DNA from: Asticcacaulis excentricus | GTDB lineage: Bacteria > Pseudomonadota > Alphaproteobacteria > Caulobacterales > Caulobacteraceae | Assembly: GCF_003966695.1 (NCBI RefSeq) | Contig: NZ_AP018827.1 | Location: 1,964,501-2,028,500 of the forward strand | DNA length: 64,000 nt | Reading direction: 5' to 3' | Shown: positions 56,928 to 64,000 of the stretch, piece after piece | Layout: the number at the start of each line of letters is the position of its first letter | Position numbering within the stretch: the first letter of the stretch is position 1 | Program-made: the position numbers and the translations under genes | The notes under the pieces: generated by a model | Seen by the model: only the letters and a program-made list of their open reading frames with translations | Told to the model about the DNA's origin: nothing | The model's database searches: none

Positions 56928-58622
56928 ATGACCACGACGCCACCCGCCCAGCCTGAGACCAAGACCCTCTGGCAGGCCGTGAAGCCCTTCTTCACGCGCA
57001 AGACGCTGGCCATGATTTTTCTGGGTTTCTCGGCCGGTCTGACCCTCAGCCTGATCTTTGATACCCTGTCCATCTGGCTGCGCGATGAGGGTCTGTCGCT
57101 TGAGGTCATCGCCTTCTTTTCGCTGGCGACCTTTGCCTACAGCCTGAAATTTATGTGGGCCCCGCTGGTCGATCGGGTGCGTATCCCCGGCCTCACGGCG
57201 CTTTTGGGACACAGGCGAAGCTGGATGCTGATCATGCAGGTGGCGATCCTGCTGGGCCTGTGGACCATATCCGGGCTTAATCCTCAGGACCATCTGATGC
57301 TCATGGCTCTGATCGCTGTGTTGTTGGGATTTTTGGGGGCAACGCAGGATATTGTCATCGACGCGTGGCGGATTGAAAGCGCGGGCTCTGGGGGGCAGGC
57401 GGTATTGACGACGGCCTATACCTGGGGGGCGCGGGTTTCGACCTTTGTGGCCGGTATCCTGCCCCTGATCATTGCCGAACATTATGGCTGGCGACCGGCC
57501 TATGCACTGATGGCGGCCATGATGCTGATCGGTATTACGGGAACCCTGCTGGCGCGCGAAGGCGAGCATATTATCCGGCCTATCCACTACGGGGATTTGC
57601 CACCGCATCCGGTTACTGAAGCGCTCGAATGGGGCGGGCGCGTGCTGCTGATGCTGCTGGCGGCCTCGCTGATGGGGTCGGGGCTGACCGGTAATATCAG
57701 CCTGTTCCAGTTCCTGTTTCCAACCGCAGACGCCTATGAGGCGGCCAAAGCCGTGTGGACCAGCCGTGAAACCGGTATTTTTCTGCAATTCCCGGCGGTG
57801 CTGATCGGGTTGGGCCTGCTGTTTGTCGCCTGCCTGCCCTTGCCGCGCACGCCCACACGTCCGGGGGCCTATCTGCGTCAGACCTTTGTTGAACCGATGA
57901 CCGATTTTCTGGTGCGCTATGAAAACCTCGCCTGGCTGATTCTGGCGGGTATCTGCGTCTATCGTCTGTCGGACTTTCTGCTCAATATCAATGGTGCCTT
58001 TTACCGTGATCTGGGTTTTGACCTCTCTGTGATCGGCGAAGTGCGCAAGATTTTCGGCGTCATCATGACCATTATCGGGGTGACGGCCGGCGGGCTTTCC
58101 ATGACCCGGTTGGGCATGAAAAAGAGCCTGATCGTTGGGGCCTTTGCCTGCGCCGCGTCCAATTTTGCCTATGCCTGGCTGGCGACGCAGGGCAACAGCA
58201 TTCCGGCCTTTTCCATCGCTCTGGCCATCGACAATATCTCCGGTGGCTATGCCGGGGTGGTGTTGGTCGCCTATATGTCGTCCCTGATTTCCGAGCGCTT
58301 TGCCGCCCCGCAGTACGCACTTCTGTCCTCGCTTTACGCGCTTCCGGGTAAGCTGCTGGCGTCACAATCTGGGCGCATCGTCGAAGGCGCAGCGCGCGGC
58401 GCCGATCAAGGCAATGTCGCAACACCCTTCATGGGCTATCTCAACAACCTGCCCGCTATCAGCTTTGCCAAACCGGCTGAGGCTCTGGGCGTCAGTCGCG
58501 AAGCACTGGGGGCGGGCTATATGCTGTTTTTCACCTATACGGCGCTGGTGGGGCTGGTCGCCGTTGTGCTGGCCCTCTGGCTGATCCGGGCGGGCGCCGT
58601 AAAAGAACAGGGCGAAGCCTGA
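56928..58622 (+). CDS. ampG: AmpG-like muropeptide permease (MFS)
   Basis: AmpG imports GlcNAc-anhydroMurNAc peptides for cell-wall recycling. The 564-aa protein has 12-14 hydrophobic segments and the AmpG-type opening MIFLGFSAGLTLSLIFDTLS IWLRDEGLSL, LKFMWAPLVDRVRIPGL and LGATQDIVIDAWRIE. It is longer than the E. coli protein of about 490 aa owing to extended loops. ATG 56928 is chosen because a longer frame from 56850 would translate the palindromic repeat and has no family similarity. It works upstream of the AmgK-MurU salvage route also present in this window. Confidence 0.88.
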   Translation: MTTTPPAQPETKTLWQAVKPFFTRKTLAMIFLGFSAGLTLSLIFDTLSIWLRDEGLSLEVIAFFSLATFAYSLKFMWAPLVDRVRIPGLTALLGHRRSWMLIMQVAILLGLWTISGLNPQDHLMLMALIAVLLGFLGATQDIVIDAWRIESAGSGGQAVLTTAYTWGARVSTFVAGILPLIIAEHYGWRPAYALMAAMMLIGITGTLLAREGEHIIRPIHYGDLPPHPVTEALEWGGRVLLMLLAASLMGSGLTGNISLFQFLFPTADAYEAAKAVWTSRETGIFLQFPAVLIGLGLLFVACLPLPRTPTRPGAYLRQTFVEPMTDFLVRYENLAWLILAGICVYRLSDFLLNINGAFYRDLGFDLSVIGEVRKIFGVIMTIIGVTAGGLSMTRLGMKKSLIVGAFACAASNFAYAWLATQGNSIPAFSIALAIDNISGGYAGVVLVAYMSSLISERFAAPQYALLSSLYALPGKLLASQSGRIVEGAARGADQGNVATPFMGYLNNLPAISFAKPAEALGVSREALGAGYMLFFTYTALVGLVAVVLALWLIRAGAVKEQGEA

Positions 58623-58638
58623 CGGCTCCGCCCTGTTT
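58608..58638 (+). terminator. terminator hairpin spanning ampG stop
   Basis: CAGGGCG (58608-58614) and CGCCCTG (58629-58635), with inner AGCC/GGCT, are followed by TTT. The stem includes the ampG TGA and lies between convergent ampG and maeB. Confidence 0.6.
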
Positions 58639-58664
58639 CATGTGTGGTGGGCTCGCCTTAAGGC

Positions 58665-60947
58665 TCAGCTATGGATATTGGCGCGGATATCATAGGCCGC
58701 GAAGGTGGCCATGGTCAGGATTTTAGTGACCGAATCCGACAGTTGACAGATCTGCACCGGCTTCGACAGGCCCAGCAGCAGGGGACCGACGACGGTTGCC
58801 CCGCCCAGAGCCTGCACCAGCTTGGTCGAGATTGACGCCGAGTGGATGGCCGGCATGACCAGAATATTGGCCGGAGCGGTCAGGCGCTGGAACGGGTAGT
58901 TGGCCCACAGGGCCGGGTCGAGCGCCACGTCGGGCGGCATTTCGCCTTCAAACTCGAAATCGACGCCGCGTTGTTCCAGAAGCTCAACCGCCTTGGCCAC
59001 GCGGTCGGACCGCTCACCGGCCGGGTTGCCGAAGGTCGAATAGGACATGAAGGCGACGCGCGGCGTATGGCCCATGCCGCGCACAGCCATGGCCGCTTCG
59101 ACGGCGATTTCGACCAGTTCTTCGGGATCGGGCAACTCGGCCACGGTGGTGTCGGCGATGAAGACCGTCTTGCCGCGCGCCAGCACGATGGATAGACCCA
59201 TCACGCGCCCGCCGGGGGCCGGATCGACGACGCGCAGGACCTCCTCAAAGGCCTGATCGAAGGAGCGGGTGACGCCGGTGACCATGCCGTCAGCGTGGCC
59301 GGACAGGACCATGGCGGCGGCGAACGAGTTGCGGTCCTGATTGATCAGACGGTCTACGTCGCGCTTGAGGAAGCCCTTGCGTTGCAGGCGGCTGTAAAGA
59401 AGCTGTGAATAGGCCGAATTGCGGTGGCTCAGTCGGGCGTTGACGATTTCGATATCCTCTTCCGCCGGGTCGAGACCCGCCGCGCGCATATTGGCGGTGA
59501 CAAGGTTTTCGCGGCCGCAAAGGATGGGTGTGCCCAGACCCTGCGCCTTGAAGGCGTGGGCGGCGCGGATGACCGAGATGTCTTCGCCTTCGGCAAAGAC
59601 GATGCGCTTGGAGGGGCGTGACCGCACCGTGGCGGTGATGTTTTGCAGGAAGCCCGCCGACGGATCGAGGCGCTTTTCGAGCGTCTTGCGATAGGAGTCC
59701 ATGTCCTCGATCGGCTTGCGCGCCACGCCGGTATCCATGGCGGCCTGCGCCACGAAGGGCGGAATGTACCAGATCAGGCGCGGGTCGAACGGCGTCGGGA
59801 TGATGTAGTCCTTGCCAAACTTCAGGTGACGGCCTTGATAGGCGGCGGCGACTTCGTCCGGCACATCTTCGCGGGCCAGTTGCGCCAGCGCCATGGCAGC
59901 GGCCAGCTTCATCTCGTGATTGACGCGGCGGGCGCGCACGTCCAGCGCGCCGCGGAAGATATAGGGGAAGCCCAGAACGTTATTGACCTGATTGGGATAG
60001 TCCGAACGGCCCGTGGCGACGATAGCGTCATCGCGCACCTTGGCCACGTCTTCCGGCGTGATTTCCGGATCGGGATTGGCCATGGCGAAGATGATCGGTT
60101 GCGGCGCCATGGTGGCGACCATTTCCGGTGTGATGACGCCCTTGGCCGACAGACCGAGCACCACATCGGCACCGACCATCGCCTCCGCAAGTGTGCGCTT
60201 GTCCGTATCGGTGGCGTGGACCGACTTCCACTGATCCATCTCGACCGTGCGGCCCTTATATACCACGCCGTGGATATCGACGACGGTGGTGTTTTCCGGC
60301 TTCACGCCCATGGCCTTGATCAGGCCGATGGAGGACAGTCCCGCCGCGCCCGCGCCGCACAGCACGACCTTGGTGTCCTCGATCCGGCGGCCGGTGATTT
60401 CCAGCGCGTTGATCAGGCCGGCGGCGGCGATAATGGCCGTACCGTGCTGGTCGTCATGGAAGACGGGAATGTCAGCGAGGTCCTGAAGCGCCGACTCGAT
60501 GATGAAGCATTCCGGCGACTTGATGTCTTCGAGATTGATGCCGCCGAAAGATGACGTAATGTTCTTGACCACGGTGATGAATTCATCGGGGTCCTGCGTC
60601 GCCACTTCGATATCGAACGAGTCGATATCGGCAAAGCGCTTGAACAGGACGGCCTTGCCTTCCATCACGGGCTTGGACGCCAGAGCCCCCAGATTGCCAA
60701 GACCGAGAATGGCGGTACCGTTTGAAATCACCGCGACCGTATTGCCTTTCGACGTATAGTCGTAGGCGGCATCGGGATTTTCGGCGATCTTGCGCACCGG
60801 CACAGCAACACCCGGCGAATAGGCCAGCGCCAGATCACGCTGCGTCGCCATAGGCTTGGTCGGTTGAAGCCCGATCTTCCCGGGGGTGGGGTACTGGTGG
60901 AAATTCAGGGCTTCTTCGTCACTGACCTTGGTCTTGTCGATGGGCAT
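58665..60947 (-). CDS. maeB: NADP-dependent malic enzyme (MaeB type)
   Basis: MaeB decarboxylates malate to pyruvate with NADP+. The 760-aa protein has the malic domain (QRDLALAYSPGVAVPVRKIA, FHDDQHGTAIIAAAGLINAL), the NAD-binding domain (VVLCGAGAAGLSSIGLIKAM G) and a C-terminal phosphotransacetylase-like domain from about residue 430, without known catalysis but regulatory in MaeB enzymes. MPIDKTKVSDEEAL at 60947 is the start. It is divergent from mutS. Confidence 0.97.
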   Translation of the reverse strand: MPIDKTKVSDEEALNFHQYPTPGKIGLQPTKPMATQRDLALAYSPGVAVPVRKIAENPDAAYDYTSKGNTVAVISNGTAILGLGNLGALASKPVMEGKAVLFKRFADIDSFDIEVATQDPDEFITVVKNITSSFGGINLEDIKSPECFIIESALQDLADIPVFHDDQHGTAIIAAAGLINALEITGRRIEDTKVVLCGAGAAGLSSIGLIKAMGVKPENTTVVDIHGVVYKGRTVEMDQWKSVHATDTDKRTLAEAMVGADVVLGLSAKGVITPEMVATMAPQPIIFAMANPDPEITPEDVAKVRDDAIVATGRSDYPNQVNNVLGFPYIFRGALDVRARRVNHEMKLAAAMALAQLAREDVPDEVAAAYQGRHLKFGKDYIIPTPFDPRLIWYIPPFVAQAAMDTGVARKPIEDMDSYRKTLEKRLDPSAGFLQNITATVRSRPSKRIVFAEGEDISVIRAAHAFKAQGLGTPILCGRENLVTANMRAAGLDPAEEDIEIVNARLSHRNSAYSQLLYSRLQRKGFLKRDVDRLINQDRNSFAAAMVLSGHADGMVTGVTRSFDQAFEEVLRVVDPAPGGRVMGLSIVLARGKTVFIADTTVAELPDPEELVEIAVEAAMAVRGMGHTPRVAFMSYSTFGNPAGERSDRVAKAVELLEQRGVDFEFEGEMPPDVALDPALWANYPFQRLTAPANILVMPAIHSASISTKLVQALGGATVVGPLLLGLSKPVQICQLSDSVTKILTMATFAAYDIRANIHS

Positions 60948-61180
60948 TCCGGCGTTCCGTCTCGCGCTTATTTGTCTGACAATTATAGGTTTACTTAGGG
61001 TGTTAGTATGGCAGTATAGGCTTGGGATAAACACCCTATTCCCCCTAAAACCGTCAAAAAAGGTTTTATTTCATTTCAATATCTGAAACGGAGGGCGGAA
61101 TTCCGCACATAAGCCGGACCGCCGGATGAGGACGGCTGTGGAAATCCGCGCCATGCTGCATTTCGTGCGGGTGAGGTTTG

Positions 61181-61195
61181 TTAACACTGACTTAA
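61181..61195 (+). promoter_or_regulatory. CtrA-like box TTAA-N7-TTAA upstream of mutS
   Basis: TTAACACTGACTTAA fits the CtrA full-site exactly and lies 62 bp before the mutS ATG, 234 bp from maeB. Confidence 0.5.
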
Positions 61196-61199
61196 GAAC

Positions 61200-61242
61200 G
61201 CGCATCGGGTCCGAAAACCGCTTCACACTTTTCGGGATGCGC
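61200..61242. repeat. interspersed palindrome before mutS
   Basis: Outer arms GCGCATC (61200-61206) and GATGCGC (61236-61242) and inner arms CGAAAA (61212-61217) and TTTTCG (61229-61234) surround CCGCTTCACAC. It shares the CGAAAACCG...CACTTTTCG core with the addA-internal element and, more loosely, the composite repeats. Confidence 0.78.
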
Positions 61243-61256
61243 TCTAAACCAATCCC

Positions 61257-63962
61257 ATGAACGCGACCCCCTCTTCCGAAAAAGACCTCAAAGCGCAACT
61301 CGACGGCGCGACGCCGGTGATGGCCCAGTATCTGGAGGTGAAGGCCGCCAATCCCGGCTCGCTCCTGTTCTTTCGCATGGGTGATTTTTACGAGCTATTT
61401 TTTGAGGATGCCGAGCAGGCGGCCGGGGCCCTGTCTCTGGCGCTCACCAAGCGCGGCAAGCATCAGGGCGAAGACATTCCCATGGCCGGTGTGCCCGCCC
61501 ACGCCGCCGAAGCCTATATCGCCAAGCTGATCCGCCTGGGGTTCCGCGTCGCCATCTGCGACCAGCTTGAAGACCCGTCCGAAGCCAAAAAGCGCGGCTA
61601 TAAGGCGGTGGTGAAACGTGGCATTACGCGCATCGTCACGCCGGGCACCCTGACCGAAGACAGCCTGCTGGAGGAGCGCGGCGCCAACCGACTGGTAGCC
61701 CTGTCACAGAGGGCGGGCGTGATGGCGCTGGCCTCGCTGGAACTGTCCACGGGTGAGGTGGAATGTCTGGAACTGACGCCGGAGACGCTGGGCACGCATC
61801 TGTCGGCGCTGCGGCCGTCCGAAAGCCTTGTGTCTGATCGTATTCTTCAGGATGAGAACCTCTACGCCCTGCTGAAATATTGCGGCGGCGCGATTCAGCC
61901 GCAACCGGCGTCTCTGTCCGATCCGGCGGCCGGCGCGGCGCGGCTGAAGCGGCTTTATGGCGTTGAAACGCTGGACGGGTTTGGGGCGTTTAGCCCGTCC
62001 GAACTGTCGGCGCTCGGGATGCTGGCGGCCTATATCGACTTGACGCAGGCGGGCAAGGCCCCGGTGCTCAAGGCCCCCAGAAAGGTCGCCTCTCTGGCCT
62101 ATCTGGCCATCGACCCGTCCACCCGCCTCAGTCTGGAGATCGAGCGCACGCAAAAGGGCAGCCGCGAAGGCTCGCTGATGTCGGCCATCGACCGCACCAT
62201 CACCTCCGGTGGCTCCCGCCTTCTGGCGGCGCGTTTGTCGCGTCCGCTGAACAACCCGGTCGAGATCAATCGCCGACTGGACGCCGTGCAGTGGTTCCTG
62301 GCTCAGCGGTCGCTGCGTCAGGAGGTGCGCGGCCGTTTGCGCGGCATGAGCGATATGGCGCGCGCCCTGTCGCGGCTGGGTCTGGGGCGTGGGGGGCCGC
62401 GAGATCTGAAGGTCATCCGCGACTGCCTCGATCTGGCCAGAGATATGGTCGGCCTGTTGCAGCCCAATAACCCGGAAACCCGGCTCGACCCTGAGTGGCC
62501 CGCTGAAATTCATGCCCATGTCGAGGCCCTGACCGCGTCGGAAAACGTGCTGGACCTGTTGTTCAAGCTCGACATGGCGCTGGTCGATGAGCCGCCCCTT
62601 ACGACGCGCGATGGGGGTTTCATCAAGCCCGGCTACAACAGCCATCTTCAGGACGCCATCAGCCTGCGCAACGACTCGCGTCAGATCATACTGCGCATGG
62701 AGTCCGACCTCCAGCAGGAAACCGGCCTGCCGCTGAAGATCAAATATAATGCGGTTTTGGGCTATTTCATCGAACTGACGGCCAAACAGGCCGAGGCCTT
62801 GAGCGACACCCATCGTCAGCGCTTTATCCATCGTCAGACGCTCGCCAACCAGATGCGTTTTTCGACGCCGGACCTGATCGATCTTGACGCGCGCATCGCC
62901 CGCGCCGGGTCCGATGCGCTCAATCTCGAACTGGCCATTTTCGAGGACCTGCGCGAGGAGGTCCGCCGCAACGCGCATCCGTTGCAGGATATGTTCGACG
63001 CCTTCTGCGCGCTGGATGTCGCCGCCGCCGCGGCCGAATGGGCCGAAGACCTTGAGGCCACCCGCCCCGTCGTGGACGACAGCCTTGTCTTTGACGCCAG
63101 GGGGGCGCGTCACCCGGTCGTGGTGGCGGCCCTGCGCGCCGAAGGCAAGCCGTTCACGCCCAATGATTGCTGCCTCGATGCGTCGGGCCAGAGCGGGCCG
63201 CGGCTCGACCTCGTGACGGGGCCGAACATGGCCGGTAAATCGACCTTCTTGCGCCAAAACGCCCTGCTGGTGATCATGGCACAGGCCGGCCTGTTCGTTC
63301 CGGCGGCATCGTTCCGGCTGGGCGTGGTCGATCGCCTCTTTTCGCGCGTCGGGGCCGGTGACGATCTGGCGCAAGGGCGTTCGACCTTCATGATGGAGAT
63401 GGTTGAAACCGCGGCCATCCTCACTCAGGCGACCCAGCGGTCCTTCGTCATTCTGGATGAGATCGGGCGCGGTACGGCGACCTTCGACGGTCTGGCCATC
63501 GCCTGGGCCTGCGCTGAGAACCTGCATGAGGTGGTTAAGGCACGCGCCCTGTTCGCCACCCACTATCATGAGCTGGCCCAGCTTGAATCCTTACTCGCCC
63601 ATACCCACAATATCTCCATGACGGCGCGTGAGTGGAATGGCGAGCTGATCTTCCTGCACGAAGCCAAACGCGGCGCCGCGGATCGATCCTACGGCGTGCA
63701 GGTGGCGCGTCTGGCCGGAATGCCGCCGGTAGTGGTGGCCCGCGCCAAAGACATACTGGAGCGGCTGGAGACCGATAAGGCGCATCAGCTCAAACTGGAT
63801 GATCTGCCCCTGTTTGCCACGGTTCAGGCACAGGTCGCGGTTGCTGCGGTGCAAAAGTCCGCCGAAACCGAGCTGGAAAAAGCGGTCAAAGGCATCAATC
63901 CGGACGACCTCAGCCCCCGCGAGGCCCTGGAAGTTATCTATCGTTTAAGGGGTTTGGTGTAA
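61257..63962 (+). CDS. mutS: DNA mismatch repair protein MutS
   Basis: MutS recognises mismatches and small loops and recruits MutL. The 901-aa protein has the mismatch-reading motif GDFYELFFEDA (F44-x-E46), the connector and lever/clamp domains, Walker A TGPNMAGKSTFLRQ, RVGAGDDLAQGRSTFMMEM and Walker B FVILDEIGRGTATFDG, then a C-terminal dimerisation region. The family length is about 850-900 aa. It is complete in the window and followed by 38 bases. Confidence 0.98.
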   Translation: MNATPSSEKDLKAQLDGATPVMAQYLEVKAANPGSLLFFRMGDFYELFFEDAEQAAGALSLALTKRGKHQGEDIPMAGVPAHAAEAYIAKLIRLGFRVAICDQLEDPSEAKKRGYKAVVKRGITRIVTPGTLTEDSLLEERGANRLVALSQRAGVMALASLELSTGEVECLELTPETLGTHLSALRPSESLVSDRILQDENLYALLKYCGGAIQPQPASLSDPAAGAARLKRLYGVETLDGFGAFSPSELSALGMLAAYIDLTQAGKAPVLKAPRKVASLAYLAIDPSTRLSLEIERTQKGSREGSLMSAIDRTITSGGSRLLAARLSRPLNNPVEINRRLDAVQWFLAQRSLRQEVRGRLRGMSDMARALSRLGLGRGGPRDLKVIRDCLDLARDMVGLLQPNNPETRLDPEWPAEIHAHVEALTASENVLDLLFKLDMALVDEPPLTTRDGGFIKPGYNSHLQDAISLRNDSRQIILRMESDLQQETGLPLKIKYNAVLGYFIELTAKQAEALSDTHRQRFIHRQTLANQMRFSTPDLIDLDARIARAGSDALNLELAIFEDLREEVRRNAHPLQDMFDAFCALDVAAAAAEWAEDLEATRPVVDDSLVFDARGARHPVVVAALRAEGKPFTPNDCCLDASGQSGPRLDLVTGPNMAGKSTFLRQNALLVIMAQAGLFVPAASFRLGVVDRLFSRVGAGDDLAQGRSTFMMEMVETAAILTQATQRSFVILDEIGRGTATFDGLAIAWACAENLHEVVKARALFATHYHELAQLESLLAHTHNISMTAREWNGELIFLHEAKRGAADRSYGVQVARLAGMPPVVVARAKDILERLETDKAHQLKLDDLPLFATVQAQVAVAAVQKSAETELEKAVKGINPDDLSPREALEVIYRLRGLV

Positions 63963-64000
63963 TACAGGGATACGTCAATGCCGCCCGCAGGTGAACCCGC

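Larger units (their letters stand above)
60948..61256. other. divergent maeB-mutS spacer
   Basis: This 309-bp gap has no gene. It contains a CtrA-like box at 61181-61195 and a palindromic repeat at 61200-61242, both on the mutS side. The maeB side is AT-rich, with a TAGGTTTACTTAGGGTG region that may hold its promoter. Confidence 0.55.

Noticed and set aside
61071-61298. 75-codon minus-strand ORF in the maeB-mutS spacer
   Set aside because: It starts inside mutS and crosses the CtrA-like box and palindrome; it has no ribosome site or family resemblance.
61704-63569. 621-codon minus-strand frame inside mutS
   Set aside because: Same antisense artefact; residues are Arg/Gly/Gln-rich with no recognisable domain.

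Overview
The window is 64 kb of high-GC chromosomal DNA from an alphaproteobacterium. Gene content and order point to the Caulobacterales, most likely Asticcacaulis or a close relative. Indicators are a ShkA-type soluble hybrid kinase, CtrA-like TTAA-N7-TTAA sites, an alphaproteobacterial GTTC-N7-GTTC SOS box, AddAB in place of RecBCD, ubiE-ubiB and coaBC-dut, and a hrcA-grpE / dnaK-dnaJ layout. The placement is inferred from recalled family and synteny knowledge; no search was run. I saw no rRNA, tRNA, CRISPR array or intact transposase.

Layout. 1-4.3 kb: 3' part of a GH78 alpha-L-rhamnosidase, then a small membrane-anchored protein coupled to a polytopic chemoreceptor, then a palindrome-rich spacer. 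4.3-9.3 kb: a FemAB/CelD-like acyltransferase, then glmS divergent from glmM. The glmM frame carries an N-terminal helix-turn-helix extension. 9.3-16 kb: ftsK, an overlooked 24-codon ORF with a near-perfect Shine-Dalgarno sequence, an OmpW porin, a LysE exporter, a lipid kinase with a phosphoesterase, and trxA. 16-25.7 kb: one leftward operon, acyltransferase-tsaE-amgK-murU-addB-addA, mostly joined by 4-bp ATGA overlaps. 25.8-28.4 kb: a thioredoxin-like membrane protein followed by a lower-GC accessory island made of an Rhs C-terminal fragment, toxin-like debris and a putative membrane immunity protein. 28.4-31.2 kb: EF-hand protein, ubiE, ubiB. 31.3-36.7 kb: chemoreceptor, CorA-type transporter, GGDEF-EAL protein, lipoprotein. 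36.7-39.6 kb: coaBC-dut and dapB. 39.8-46.1 kb: dnaJ, dnaK, a dienelactone hydrolase-like protein, grpE, hrcA. 46.2-53.4 kb: small secreted and membrane proteins, rph, a DUF2975/XRE pair, rdgB, hemW, rsmI, yraN, gshB. 53.5-64 kb: comM (SOS box), shkA, ampG, maeB, mutS.

How the genes work together. Several belong to cell-wall amino-sugar metabolism: glmS and glmM (de novo UDP-GlcNAc), amgK and murU (MurNAc recycling) and an AmpG-like muropeptide permease. Stress and repair functions include hrcA/grpE/dnaK/dnaJ, addAB, mutS, comM and rdgB. c-di-GMP and polar signalling are represented by a GGDEF-EAL enzyme and the ShkA-like kinase, which keeps the residues used for c-di-GMP sensing.

Most unusual items: (1) the HTH-GlmM fusion facing glmS across a palindrome-rich spacer; (2) the Rhs C-terminal debris starting directly at the stop codon of a thioredoxin-like gene; (3) a composite palindromic repeat present three times plus a shorter relative, with a related palindrome translated in frame inside addA; (4) the 24-aa ORF; (5) a lipoprotein whose C-terminal half resembles a polymorphic-toxin nuclease tip.
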